A stretch of DNA of 9,868 nt from the NCBI GenBank assembly GCA_041477815.1, contig JBGOUV010000265.1, positions 1-9,868 of the forward strand, given 5' to 3'. The stretch's first letter is position 1; each line of letters opens with the position of its first letter. The notes below the pieces were generated by a model that was not told the origin of the DNA, did not search any database, and worked only from the letters and a program-made list of their open reading frames with translations. Of this stretch, positions 1 through 6,535 are shown one piece after another. The position numbers were made by a program, and so were the translations under genes. The DNA is from JBGOUV01 sp041477815. Its GTDB lineage: Bacteria > Acidobacteriota > Terriglobia > Bryobacterales > JACQDG01.

Positions 1-350
1 GTATTGACCAGTATGTCGCTCACCCCCGGGTCCTGCAAGAGGGGCTCCAGCGGGCCCAGGCCGAAGACCTCGTCCAGAACCTCGTCGCAGATCTGCTGCC
101 GCTCCATGGAGCTGAGCAGGGTGCTCTCGGCGTCCAGCAGCGCCAGCAGCGCCGTCCGTACCTCGTTGCGCACCTTGTGGTTGTCGATGGTCGCCAGCGC
201 TTCCAGGTTGATCTTATCCAGGAGCTTGCGATGCAGGGTGAACTTCAGCTCCTGATACTCGGGGTTCAGGGAAACCTTGCTGCGTCCCATCGACCGCCGC
301 AGGCGGTCCTCCCAGCTTACGTCGGTGTGTGATTGGAATGTCGTGGCCAT
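1..350 (-). CDS. cpaF: CpaF/TadA pilus-assembly ATPase, N-terminal part (cut by window edge)
   Basis: This is the N-terminal 116 residues of the secretion ATPase that powers Flp/Tad pilus assembly on the cytoplasmic face of the inner membrane. The identifying segment is at residues 96-116 (FGLGPLEPLLQDPGVSDILV), which is the classic start of the CpaF/GspE N-terminal domain. It is preceded by a charged helical stretch (residues 35-95) typical of the family. The Walker A and B boxes would lie beyond position 1, so the catalytic part is not visible. The ATG at 350 is the only sensible start. It lies 19 bp after the cpaE stop, and I see no clear Shine-Dalgarno sequence, so translation may be coupled to cpaE. 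The gene order cpaE-cpaF is standard for tad loci. Identity is strong from motif and context together. Confidence 0.93.
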   Translation of the reverse strand, partial: MATTFQSHTDVSWEDRLRRSMGRSKVSLNPEYQELKFTLHRKLLDKINLEALATIDNHKVRNEVRTALLALLDAESTLLSSMERQQICDEVLDEVFGLGPLEPLLQDPGVSDILVN

Positions 351-369
351 AGTCTTGGTCTAAGAATCT

Positions 370-1581
370 TTAGCTCTCCGGCAGCAGCGCCGCCAGGTTC
401 ATCAGCGACAGGCTCTTTTTCTTCTTCTCTTCTCCCGGGACGGCCAGAATCTCTTCGCTGAACCGCCGGAAGTGCTTGCCCAGGTCGGTATTAGGAGGCA
501 CCACCTTACCCGCGGTCAGCGCCCGGTGGACGGTGTTGTAGTCGTCCGGGAAGGTCATGTGCACCGGGAAATTGAAGACCTTCTCCATGTCCCCGGTGGA
601 TAGCTCGTCTTTGCGGCTGACCCGGTTGACCACCACCCGGAAGCGGTCGCGCGAGAAGCCCATCTGGTCCAGAAACACGATGCATTTGCGGGTCATGTGG
701 AGCGCCGGCAGCTCGGGCGTGCAGACGATGTAGATGCGGTCGGCGTCGCCCAGCGTGGCCAGGGACACGCGCTCGTAGGCGGAGGGCAGGTCCACCACCA
801 CCGCCTCGTAGATCACCCGCGCGTATTCCAGAATCTCGTGGACGCGGTGTCCCTCGAACTGCATGGTCTCGGGCTTGTCCGGGCCCGGCAGCACGTCCAG
901 ACCGCCCACGTTGCCGATGAGGGCGCTCCACAGGGCGCTGTCCAACTGGTCGGAGTGGCGGATGCCGTCCAGCAGCGAGTAGCCGTGATTCAACTTGAGG
1001 GCGAACGAGATGGTGCCCCCCAGCAGGTCCAGGTCGGCCAGCAGGACCTTGCGCTGGCCTTCTTTGCGCAGGGCGTAGGCGGTGTGGTAGGCCAGCGTGG
1101 TAGCCCCGTAGCCGGCCTTGGCCCCCACGAAAGCGATCAGCTTGCCGCGCTGCGGCTGGGTGCGCTCCTCGTTCTCGCGCAGCCGCAGGATGCGGGCCAC
1201 TACGGTGTTCTGAGTGGACATATCAAACGGCGCGCACAGAAACTCCGTGGCCCCGCCCCGCAGCGACCGCATAATCACCTCGGCGTCCGAGTTCGAGTTC
1301 AAGCCGATCACGTGTACCGAAGGCCGGAAGGAGGTGATGTAGGGCAGCAGTCCCAGGGCCGTCTCCAGGTTGGCGCTCAGGTCCAGCAGGATCAGGTCCG
1401 GCCGCAGTTGCCGCACCCGCAGATCGAGCGCCTGCGGCGTGGGATAGCTCTTGACGTCGGCCAGGATGTTGAACGTCTTGTTGTCCGACAGCGTGGCCGT
1501 GAATTGCTGCGCCAAGGCGCGGTTGGGACAGATCAGCAGCGCGGTAAGCTCCGGCCCCGGTTTGAAAGCGTAGGATGCCAT
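370..1581 (-). CDS. cpaE: CpaE/TadZ pilus-localisation protein (atypical receiver + ParA/MinD-like ATPase)
   Basis: A 403-residue protein with two domains. Residues about 12-135 form a receiver-like fold (LILLDLS with D67), but it lacks the N-terminal acidic pair and has Ala-Pro-Phe where active receivers have Lys-Pro. It therefore resembles the atypical receiver described for TadZ. Residues about 146-380 are a ParA/MinD-type ATPase. The P-loop reads GAKAGYGATT, with the signature Lys at 155 but Ala at 160 instead of the usual second Lys. D183/D185 follow, and a Walker-B-like VVVDLPS holds D264. In characterised systems CpaE/TadZ sits at the membrane or pole and recruits the other Tad proteins. 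The start is supported by GAGGGA a few bases before the ATG. It lies 24 bp after cpaC and 19 bp before cpaF. The C-terminus carries a lysine run (residues 386-389) and a short hydrophobic end. Confidence 0.92.
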   Translation of the reverse strand: MASYAFKPGPELTALLICPNRALAQQFTATLSDNKTFNILADVKSYPTPQALDLRVRQLRPDLILLDLSANLETALGLLPYITSFRPSVHVIGLNSNSDAEVIMRSLRGGATEFLCAPFDMSTQNTVVARILRLRENEERTQPQRGKLIAFVGAKAGYGATTLAYHTAYALRKEGQRKVLLADLDLLGGTISFALKLNHGYSLLDGIRHSDQLDSALWSALIGNVGGLDVLPGPDKPETMQFEGHRVHEILEYARVIYEAVVVDLPSAYERVSLATLGDADRIYIVCTPELPALHMTRKCIVFLDQMGFSRDRFRVVVNRVSRKDELSTGDMEKVFNFPVHMTFPDDYNTVHRALTAGKVVPPNTDLGKHFRRFSEEILAVPGEEKKKKSLSLMNLAALLPES

Positions 1582-1605
1582 TTCAATCCCTCGGTCCTGT
1601 AACGG

Positions 1606-2940
1606 TCACTTGCGTTTCTCCGGCGGCCCCAGGAACTTCTCCGGATAGGCGATCTCCGGTTTCTGGTCCGTGGCCGCCAGCGCCGCGGTGAATTCCGGCG
1701 TGACCAGCACCAGCAGCTCGCTGTTGTTCTTGTTGGTGTTGCGGCTCTTGAAGATGTTGCCCAGCAGCGGGATGCTGGCCAGCCCGGGAATACGACTCAG
1801 GTTTTCGGTTACGCGCTGATCGAGCAAGCCGGCAATCACGAAACTCTGGCCGGCGTTCAGCTCTACATCGGTCTCCACCCGGCGGGTGGAAAGCGCGGGA
1901 ATGGTAAAGCCGGCCAGGGTGACCGCGTTGGCAAAATCGAGCGAGCTCACTTCCGGCCGCACGTGCAGCTTGATGGTGTCGCTGGGGGTGACCACGGGCA
2001 GGAAGTTCAGCCGGATGCCGAACTCGCGGAACTGGATCGTCACCGCTCCGGCGTTGCCGCCGCCCTGCACCACGGGCACCGGAAACTCGCCGCCCACCAG
2101 CAGCACCGCCTCCTTCCCGCTGGTCGCCACCACGTTCGGCTCCGCCAGAATCTCGAGCATGTTCTGCGCCTTCAGGGCCCGGATCACCGCCCCCAGGTTC
2201 AGGTCCGGCCGGAAGGCGAAGATGTTGAGGGCGTCGGAGAGAGTGAAGGTGCTCGAAGTGCCCGTGGTCTTCCCCCCAATGGCGCCCTCCACGTTGGTGG
2301 GGCGCGGCCCGGCGAACTGCTGGGTGGAGACCGTGCCCGGCGTGTTCAGCGCGCCGGTGGAGAACAGGTTCACCCCGTACTGCTGGACGGCGGCCCGCTG
2401 CAGCTCGGCGAAGCGGACCCGCAGCAGAATCTGCTTCTCGGCCGGCGGCGCCGGCACCACCAGGTTGTTCACCACGTTCTTGCCCAGGCTGGAGACCATC
2501 ACCGCCGCCTTCTCGGACACCGCCGGTGAGCTGGCTTTACCAACCAGGGATACCGTACCGGCGGACATCATGACCTGGATGGTCTCGCCGGGAAAGGTCT
2601 GCTGCAGTTGGCTGCTGATCTGTTGCAGGTTGGGACTGACGTTGAGGGTGAAGAAATTCCGCTCGCCGGACTTGGACCAGATGACCAGCGTGGTGACGCC
2701 CGGTCCCTTGGCGTTGAGCAGGACTTCCTTGGTGGAGACGGCCACCGCGTCGGCCACTCCCGGATCGGAGATGGAAACGCGGGTGATCTCGTCGGGGTGG
2801 TCCAGAATGACCGCCTTGCCGACCGTCATGACGATCTCCTCATTGCGGCCGGCCGCGGCCTGGGTAGTCTCGGCGGCCGAAGCCGCGGTCAACGCGACCA
2901 GTCCCACGACAAAAGCCGAAAAAGGGGGGGAATTACGCAT
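1606..2940 (-). CDS. cpaC: CpaC/RcpA outer-membrane secretin of the Flp pilus
   Basis: A 444-residue secretin that forms the outer-membrane channel for the Flp pilus. A signal peptide covers residues 1 to about 22 (hydrophobic core FVVGLVALTAASAA). Residues about 33-103 match the pilus N-terminal domain (GKAVILDHPDEITRVSISDP, then a TTLVIW strand). Residues about 104-162 resemble a BON-like module (IQVMMSAGTVSLVGKASSP). The secretin core runs from about 168 to 415. It contains LAEPNVVATSGKEA at 265-278, VGGEFPVPV at 282-290, FVIAGLLD at 367-374, IPGLASIPLLGNIFKSR at 384-400 and SELLVLVTPE at 407-416, all hallmark blocks. Length is normal for CpaC. The start has a modest AGGTG upstream. It follows cpaB by 54 bp, with a stem-loop in the gap. 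Confidence 0.95.
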   Translation of the reverse strand: MRNSPPFSAFVVGLVALTAASAAETTQAAAGRNEEIVMTVGKAVILDHPDEITRVSISDPGVADAVAVSTKEVLLNAKGPGVTTLVIWSKSGERNFFTLNVSPNLQQISSQLQQTFPGETIQVMMSAGTVSLVGKASSPAVSEKAAVMVSSLGKNVVNNLVVPAPPAEKQILLRVRFAELQRAAVQQYGVNLFSTGALNTPGTVSTQQFAGPRPTNVEGAIGGKTTGTSSTFTLSDALNIFAFRPDLNLGAVIRALKAQNMLEILAEPNVVATSGKEAVLLVGGEFPVPVVQGGGNAGAVTIQFREFGIRLNFLPVVTPSDTIKLHVRPEVSSLDFANAVTLAGFTIPALSTRRVETDVELNAGQSFVIAGLLDQRVTENLSRIPGLASIPLLGNIFKSRNTNKNNSELLVLVTPEFTAALAATDQKPEIAYPEKFLGPPEKRK

Positions 2941-2964
2941 ATTCGCACCTGTTGTCGTAAGGAG

Positions 2965-2987
2965 GGGCGAGGTGTGCCCACTCGCCC
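2965..2987 (-). promoter_or_regulatory. Intercistronic stem-loop between cpaB and cpaC
   Basis: GGGCGAG (2965-2971) and CTCGCCC (2981-2987) form a perfect 7-bp GC-rich stem with a 9-nt loop inside the 54-bp gap between the cpaB stop and the cpaC start. No T-run follows on the minus strand, so it is not a standard intrinsic terminator. It could stabilise or process the mRNA, or tune the cpaB:cpaC ratio. The inverted repeat is seen directly; the role is inference. Confidence 0.45.
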
Positions 2988-2994
2988 GCCTACG

Positions 2995-3888
2995 CTAATT
3001 CTTCTCCGAACCCAGAACCTCCACAGACCGCTTGTCGCCGCGAATGATCTCCACTTCCTTCCTGGGCGGCGGAGGCGGCGGGGGCGGGGCCAGCACCACA
3101 GGCTGGGAAACCGGCACCACGCGGGCCACCGCCGGCCGCGGTCGCGCCTCGACTTTCGGTCTCTCCGGCAGCCCGCCCGCGTATAACGAGGCCACCCGCA
3201 CTCCCGACGGCTTCTGCATCTTGTCGTCGGTGGGGTTGCGCAGCACCAGCTGGATGGCGCCCTCGCGCGTGGCCAGGGTCAGGGTTTCGGCCTGCTCGGG
3301 GGTGACCAGCAGCGTCACCACCGGAACGTTCTCCGGCTGCCCGCGCTGATCGGGCTGGATCTTGGTGCCGGCCGAGATGACCAGGATGTTCTGCAGCACG
3401 GTGGCGGTCATGCGTCCGGCCGACTCCGAGTTGGGAGGCTGGCCGGTGACCAGCACGTCCACGCGCGTGCCGGGAAACAGGAAGCCGGACACCCCGATCA
3501 CGTCGTTGACCCGCACCGATACCGCCCGCATGCCGGTGGGAATCACGCTGGAAAGACCGACGCCCGCATTCTTCTCGCTGAGCCGGCCGGCGACCAGGGG
3601 CTCCTCGGCAAGCACGTTGCTTACCACCGCCCGGTCCACCACGTCTTCCATCTTGCTGAACCCGCCCTTGGGATAGTTGTCGGCGGACCACTTCACCACG
3701 TGCAAGTCCGCCGGCTTGATGGTCGACCCCACCGGCATATCGGTGTTGGCCACCACCAGATCTTTGGTGTCCCCTTTGTCTCTACGGGAGGAGGGATTGG
3801 CGCGAACGGTGATCTGGTAGAAGATGCCCGACACCACCAGAGCCAGCATCACCGACATACCCAACACGGTCAAAAATCGCTTGTCCAT
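2995..3888 (-). CDS. cpaB: CpaB/RcpC Flp pilus assembly protein (SAF domain)
   Basis: A 297-residue protein anchored by one N-terminal membrane segment (residues 5-28) with the rest in the periplasm. A SAF-type domain covers residues about 43-105: DLVVANTDMPVGSTIKPADL leads to EEPLVAGRLS. Residues about 110-220 are the RcpC-like part, with IPTGMRAVSVRV, FPGTRVDVLV and TLLVTPEQAETLTLA. The family is thought to support the secretin or modulate pore gating. The C-terminus is Pro-rich, with eight consecutive prolines at 268-275, then the charged tail RKEVEIIRGDKRS. That tail resembles the KxVxIIRG end seen in many CpaB proteins. A good ribosome site (AAAGGAAA) precedes the ATG. It starts 10 bp after the cpaA stop, consistent with tight co-transcription. 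Confidence 0.94.
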   Translation of the reverse strand: MDKRFLTVLGMSVMLALVVSGIFYQITVRANPSSRRDKGDTKDLVVANTDMPVGSTIKPADLHVVKWSADNYPKGGFSKMEDVVDRAVVSNVLAEEPLVAGRLSEKNAGVGLSSVIPTGMRAVSVRVNDVIGVSGFLFPGTRVDVLVTGQPPNSESAGRMTATVLQNILVISAGTKIQPDQRGQPENVPVVTLLVTPEQAETLTLATREGAIQLVLRNPTDDKMQKPSGVRVASLYAGGLPERPKVEARPRPAVARVVPVSQPVVLAPPPPPPPPRKEVEIIRGDKRSVEVLGSEKN

Positions 3889-3898
3889 ATGCTTTCCT

Positions 3899-4357
3899 TT
3901 ATCCGGCGGCGAAGGACAGTAAGACCCCCAGGGAAATGGCGGGGGCGTAGGGAATCGCCTCCGGCTCCTTCGCCTTGTCCGTATCCTTATCCTTTGATTT
4001 GCCTCGTATCTTACGTACGAGTAGGTAACCCAGAGCGAATAGCGCGCCGGCGATCGCAGTCATCACTGCCGCGGGAACAATCCGGCCCAGGCCGATCACA
4101 GCCCCGAAGCCGGCCATGAGCTTGATGTCGCCACCGCCCATGCCTCCCAGCAGAAAGAAGATGAGGAAGACCAGAAATCCGGCGGCCGTTCCGCCCAGGG
4201 CGCTGCCCAGACCTTTCAGTCCGTAGAGCGCCGTCTGCGCCACCAGGCCCAGGGCGAAGGCCCCGACCGTGATGGTGTTGGAGATCTGGCGCCGCCAGAT
4301 GTCTTCGGCGGTGGCCAGAACCCCGATCAGGACGGCAATGGATACTAACCAGTACAT
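3899..4357 (-). CDS. cpaA: CpaA/TadV prepilin peptidase (A24 family)
   Basis: A 152-residue integral membrane aspartic peptidase that cleaves the Flp prepilin leader. The two expected catalytic aspartates are present: D19 in TAEDIWRRQISN and D77 in GMGGGDIKLMAGFGA, the GxGD-type motif of this family. Hydrophobic stretches at 1-16, 32-48, 55-72, 83-114 and 137-150 give the compact TadV topology, without the N-terminal methylase domain of PilD. The ending PYAPAISLG is also typical. The reading frame is open upstream to 4600, but I chose the ATG at 4357. The peptide before it is Arg/Gly-rich and unlike the family, the protein begins at once with the first membrane helix, and GGGGGAG lies at a suitable distance. 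It follows flp by 71 bp. Confidence 0.93.
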   Translation of the reverse strand: MYWLVSIAVLIGVLATAEDIWRRQISNTITVGAFALGLVAQTALYGLKGLGSALGGTAAGFLVFLIFFLLGGMGGGDIKLMAGFGAVIGLGRIVPAAVMTAIAGALFALGYLLVRKIRGKSKDKDTDKAKEPEAIPYAPAISLGVLLSFAAG

Positions 4358-4381
4358 AGGTGGGCTCCCCCAGAGGTGGGA

Positions 4382-4397
4382 CCGGCTCGTGTGCCGG
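4382..4397 (-). promoter_or_regulatory. Short stem-loop between flp and cpaA
   Basis: CCGGC (4382-4386) and GCCGG (4393-4397) form a 5-bp perfect GC stem with a 6-nt loop in the 71-bp flp-cpaA gap. No T-tract follows on the minus strand. In tad loci the pilin is needed in great excess, so a partial block or 3'-stabilising hairpin after flp would make sense. The structure is short and could be chance in such GC-rich DNA. Confidence 0.3.
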
Positions 4398-4428
4398 CCG
4401 GCCCCGCCGCTGGTTGCAGCCTTCGGGA

Positions 4429-4623
4429 TTAGCCGCCGGCGTTGACGAGCACGGAAGCCATCTTGCTGAAGATGGTGCTGATGCTGCCGGAAATGTTCGG
4501 CAGAATTGCGCCCGCCGCGACCGCGATGAAGCCCGCCAGCAGGGCGTACTCCACCAGGTCCTGGCCGCGAGTGTCGCGCACGACAGCCTGCAGCCTCCAC
4601 AGAGCCAGATTCACTTTCTTCAT
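4429..4623 (-). CDS. flp: Flp-family type IVc pilin precursor
   Basis: A 64-residue prepilin, normal size for Flp. A short positively charged leader ends with Gly20. The processing site is G20/Q21-D-L-V-E25-Y26, the Flp signature: cleavage after Gly, Glu at +5 and Tyr at +6. A hydrophobic helix follows (residues about 27-42, ALLAGFIAVAAGAIL), then a small Ser-rich tail (SGSISTIFSKMASVL). Polymerised Flp forms the adhesive pilus shaft. Open frame extends upstream to 4788, but the ATG at 4623 gives the correct leader length and is preceded by a strong AAGGAG (4634-4639) at about 10 nt. It is the first tad gene of the operon and is directly followed by its peptidase gene. Confidence 0.96.
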   Translation of the reverse strand: MKKVNLALWRLQAVVRDTRGQDLVEYALLAGFIAVAAGAILPNISGSISTIFSKMASVLVNAGG

Positions 4624-4633
4624 GTGCTTGCTT

Positions 4634-4639
4634 CTCCTT
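4634..4639 (-). promoter_or_regulatory. Strong ribosome binding site of flp
   Basis: AAGGAG on the minus strand, 10 nt from the flp ATG. It is one of the best Shine-Dalgarno matches in the tad genes here and fixes the pilin start at 4623 rather than any upstream in-frame ATG. It sits just downstream of the GAAA-loop hairpin. Confidence 0.75.
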
Positions 4640-4645
4640 GTTTTG

Positions 4646-4674
4646 GTCCTTTTCAGGACGGCGTTTGGTGTCCT
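4646..4674 (-). promoter_or_regulatory. flp leader element with two competing hairpins
   Basis: Reading the minus strand, AGGAC (4674-4670) is followed by GTCCT (4659-4655), a GAAA loop and a second AGGAC (4650-4646). GTCCT can pair with the downstream copy (5 bp closed by a GNRA-type GAAA tetraloop) or with the upstream copy (10-nt loop), but not both. The element ends about 6 nt before the flp ribosome site. It may protect the pilin mRNA or switch access to the ribosome site. The repeats are seen directly; any regulatory role is inference. Confidence 0.4.
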
Positions 4675-4681
4675 ACTGCTT

Positions 4682-4936
4682 CTACCCGGTGGCTTGCCAG
4701 ACAACCCTCCGGGGCTGTTGTTGCTTGTTACGGCGCCAGCGGCGCCGCGGCTGGAAACGGGCCGCCCCAAAACGCGAGCCCGTCTCAATACCAGGGGGGA
4801 ATCCCTGAGGCCACAGACCCCGTCCCGCCGGGGTCTGCCGGGCCAGCGGCGAAAACACCAGGCCCGACTGCATGGCGAACTCTGCCATCTGTCTTCCGCT
4901 GATGAAGCACGAATCGTTCTTGTCTGCCGTCTGCAT
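4682..4936 (-). CDS. Doubtful 84-residue open frame upstream of flp
   Basis: An open frame starting 7 nt after the stop of the large membrane-protein gene and ending about 60 bp before flp. The protein is polar, begins MQTADKNDSCFISGRQMAEF and becomes Arg/Pro/Gln-rich. I recognise no domain, signal peptide or membrane segment. The first about 30 codons look moderately protein-like, but the second half runs through both leader hairpins and resembles random translation of GC-rich DNA. There is only a weak GAGAGG abutting the start. It could be a small downstream gene of the membrane protein, but leader DNA is the more likely reading. Confidence 0.15.
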   Translation of the reverse strand: MQTADKNDSCFISGRQMAEFAMQSGLVFSPLARQTPAGRGLWPQGFPPGIETGSRFGAARFQPRRRWRRNKQQQPRRVVWQATG

Positions 4937-4942
4937 GGCCTC

Positions 4943-6535
4943 TCAACTCTGGGGCGGCGACCCGGTGCGCGGGGCGGCGGCGTTCTCCGCCTCGGGGCGG
5001 CGAACCCGCTCCAGCAGCAGCGCCGTGCCGTCGTCGTATCTCACTTTCCAGTCCGGATGGGACTTGATGGTGGTGGTGAGCGGCCAGTCGGCCGGCAACA
5101 ACGCCAGGTCGAAGCTGTACCGCTCGAAAATCTGTTGCCACTCGTGGTGGGAATTTCTGGCCCGCAGGTACTGCTCGCCGAGTTCGGCCCCGTAGAAGTC
5201 ACTGCGGCCGTCCAGGAAGACTTTCACCTGCGGGTAGTAGCGATAAATGAGGTAGTCGGCCCACTGGTCGGAAGTGAAGATCCGCCGGCCGGCCAGGTCC
5301 GGGGAGGCGGTGCAGGCCTTGACCGGGAACAGACGATCGGAGAAGGCGGCGCGCAGCTTCTCGCTCTTGCCGGCGCCGGTGAACAGCACCACCGCCACGG
5401 CCGCCACCGTGAAGGGCGCCAGCCAGCCGAAAGCCGGTCCGCGCGTCGTGCCCAGGCGGCCCACGCCATAGTCGGCCGCCACTTGCTGCAGAATGCCCAG
5501 CCAGCCGCCGCCCGCGGCGGCCGCCTGCTCCATCAGCCTGCTAAGCTCGCGGGCCACCAGCGGCGCGGCCACTGCCACGAAGAGCAGCACGTGCCGCGCC
5601 GAGGTCAGCGCAGCGTGCGCCCACACCAACACCAGCAGCGCCGCCGTCACGTCCTTGCGCCGCAGCAGCACCGGCACGCAGGCCAGGCCGGCGAACAGCA
5701 TCACCTCGAAGTGCCGCATGCCTTCGCCCCGGAAGGTGGGCGGCTGAAACTCCATCACGTGGTTGAGGATGAAGTCCGACCGCAGGTAGGCGAAGATATG
5801 CTGGTGGAGATGGTATCCATAGGGGGTCACCAGGGTCCCGGCGGCCACCAGGCCCAGCAGCAGGGCGTAACGCTTTACGCGGTTCCAGTCGCGCCCGGCG
5901 GCGGGCGCCCACAGGGTCTCCAGGGCGCTGCCGGTGAGATAGATGCCGGTGGTCGCCGCCAGCGCCGCAAAACCGCCGTGCAGGTTCGTCCACACCGCCG
6001 ACAACACCCCCAGTAGAAATACCCAGCGGGTGGGACGCCGCCGGTCGGCTTCCAGGATCCAGAGCGAGATGGCGAACAGCAGGTAGGTGAACACGTGCGG
6101 GCGGGCCAGCCAGTGGATGGTGGAGGCGGATCCCGCCACCAGCATCAGCAGAATCGCCACCAGCGCGTTGCCGCCCTGCCACAGCATGAAGCGAAATAAC
6201 ACCGCCGACGTGGCGGCGATGACGGTGCCGCTCAGCAGCACCACGCCGGTGAGCCCGCCCGCCTTGTGCGCCAGCGCGAACAGCACGTCGCTCAGCCACT
6301 CCCAGGCAAACCAGGTCTGGCCGGGACGGGAGAAGGAGAATAGGTCGTGCTGAGGGAATGTCCCCGTCGCTAGTATGTATTCACCAGTACGGATGTGCCA
6401 GCCGGTATCGCCGTCTCCCAGCAGGGCCACCGCGCCGGCGCCGGCCAGGAACAGCCAGCCCATCACCGCCGCAAACACCACGTCGCTTAGCGGCGGGAGC
6501 CAGCTCGATCGTTGCTCTGTGCGATTCTCGCTCAT
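4943..6535 (-). CDS. Polytopic membrane protein, GT-C glycosyltransferase-like
   Basis: A 530-residue inner-membrane protein with roughly ten hydrophobic segments between residues 17 and 388 and a soluble C-terminal domain (about 390-530) with few hydrophobic runs. The first extracytoplasmic loop carries DGDTGWHIRTGEYI (41-54), then FPQHDLFSFSRPGQTWFAWEWLSD (60-83). Acidic residues in the first loop after helix 1 are the catalytic position of GT-C enzymes, which use lipid-linked sugars. The C-terminal part has SDQWADYLIYRYYPQVKVFLDGRSDFY (422-448), a block I associate with a widespread uncharacterised family in Acidobacteriota and relatives. The substrate is unknown. No strong ribosome site is seen before the ATG. 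It lies upstream of flp on the same strand with a 319-bp gap, so a role in pilin or surface glycosylation is possible but not shown. Confidence 0.7.
   Translation of the reverse strand: MSENRTEQRSSWLPPLSDVVFAAVMGWLFLAGAGAVALLGDGDTGWHIRTGEYILATGTFPQHDLFSFSRPGQTWFAWEWLSDVLFALAHKAGGLTGVVLLSGTVIAATSAVLFRFMLWQGGNALVAILLMLVAGSASTIHWLARPHVFTYLLFAISLWILEADRRRPTRWVFLLGVLSAVWTNLHGGFAALAATTGIYLTGSALETLWAPAAGRDWNRVKRYALLLGLVAAGTLVTPYGYHLHQHIFAYLRSDFILNHVMEFQPPTFRGEGMRHFEVMLFAGLACVPVLLRRKDVTAALLVLVWAHAALTSARHVLLFVAVAAPLVARELSRLMEQAAAAGGGWLGILQQVAADYGVGRLGTTRGPAFGWLAPFTVAAVAVVLFTGAGKSEKLRAAFSDRLFPVKACTASPDLAGRRIFTSDQWADYLIYRYYPQVKVFLDGRSDFYGAELGEQYLRARNSHHEWQQIFERYSFDLALLPADWPLTTTIKSHPDWKVRYDDGTALLLERVRRPEAENAAAPRTGSPPQS

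Larger units (their letters stand above)
4624..4942 (-). promoter_or_regulatory. Upstream region of the flp-cpa operon
   Basis: A 319-bp stretch between the large membrane-protein gene and flp. It probably contains the operon promoter and leader. I see two perfect hairpins: 4814-4837 (8-bp stem cagacccc/ggggtctg, 8-nt loop) and 4731-4747 (7-bp stem cggcgcc/ggcgccg, 3-nt loop). A weaker one, ATGGC/GCCAT, spans 4872-4888, and the competing-hairpin element lies at 4646-4674. None is followed by a T-run on the minus strand. I found no convincing sigma-70 box pair, no sigma-54 GG/GC pair and no cyclic-di-GMP riboswitch core. A weak 84-codon open frame also lies here (listed separately). Confidence 0.5.

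Noticed and set aside
268..275. Poly-proline run in CpaB (residue positions) as an error or repeat expansion
   Set aside because: Pro-rich linkers before the C-terminal tail are common in envelope proteins such as CpaB. The reading frame stays intact and ends in a family-like tail.
697..1602. Plus-strand open frame of 301 codons
   Set aside because: It is antisense to cpaE, with biased composition (many G, Q, V, H) and no motif. The opposite frame is a clear CpaE.
4358..4600. Upstream extension of cpaA to a start at 4600
   Set aside because: It would overlap flp and add an Arg/Gly/His-rich peptide before the first membrane helix. The ATG at 4357 fits the family and has a ribosome site.
4624..4942. 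Cyclic-di-GMP riboswitch or sigma-54 promoter in front of flp
   Set aside because: I looked for the GEMM core and for a GG-N10-GC pair with flanking consensus on the minus strand and found neither.
4442..6016. Long plus-strand open frame of 524 codons
   Set aside because: It lies antisense to flp, its leader and the large membrane protein. Its translation is a His/Gln/Arg-rich string with no domain, typical of the mirror frame of a GC-rich gene.
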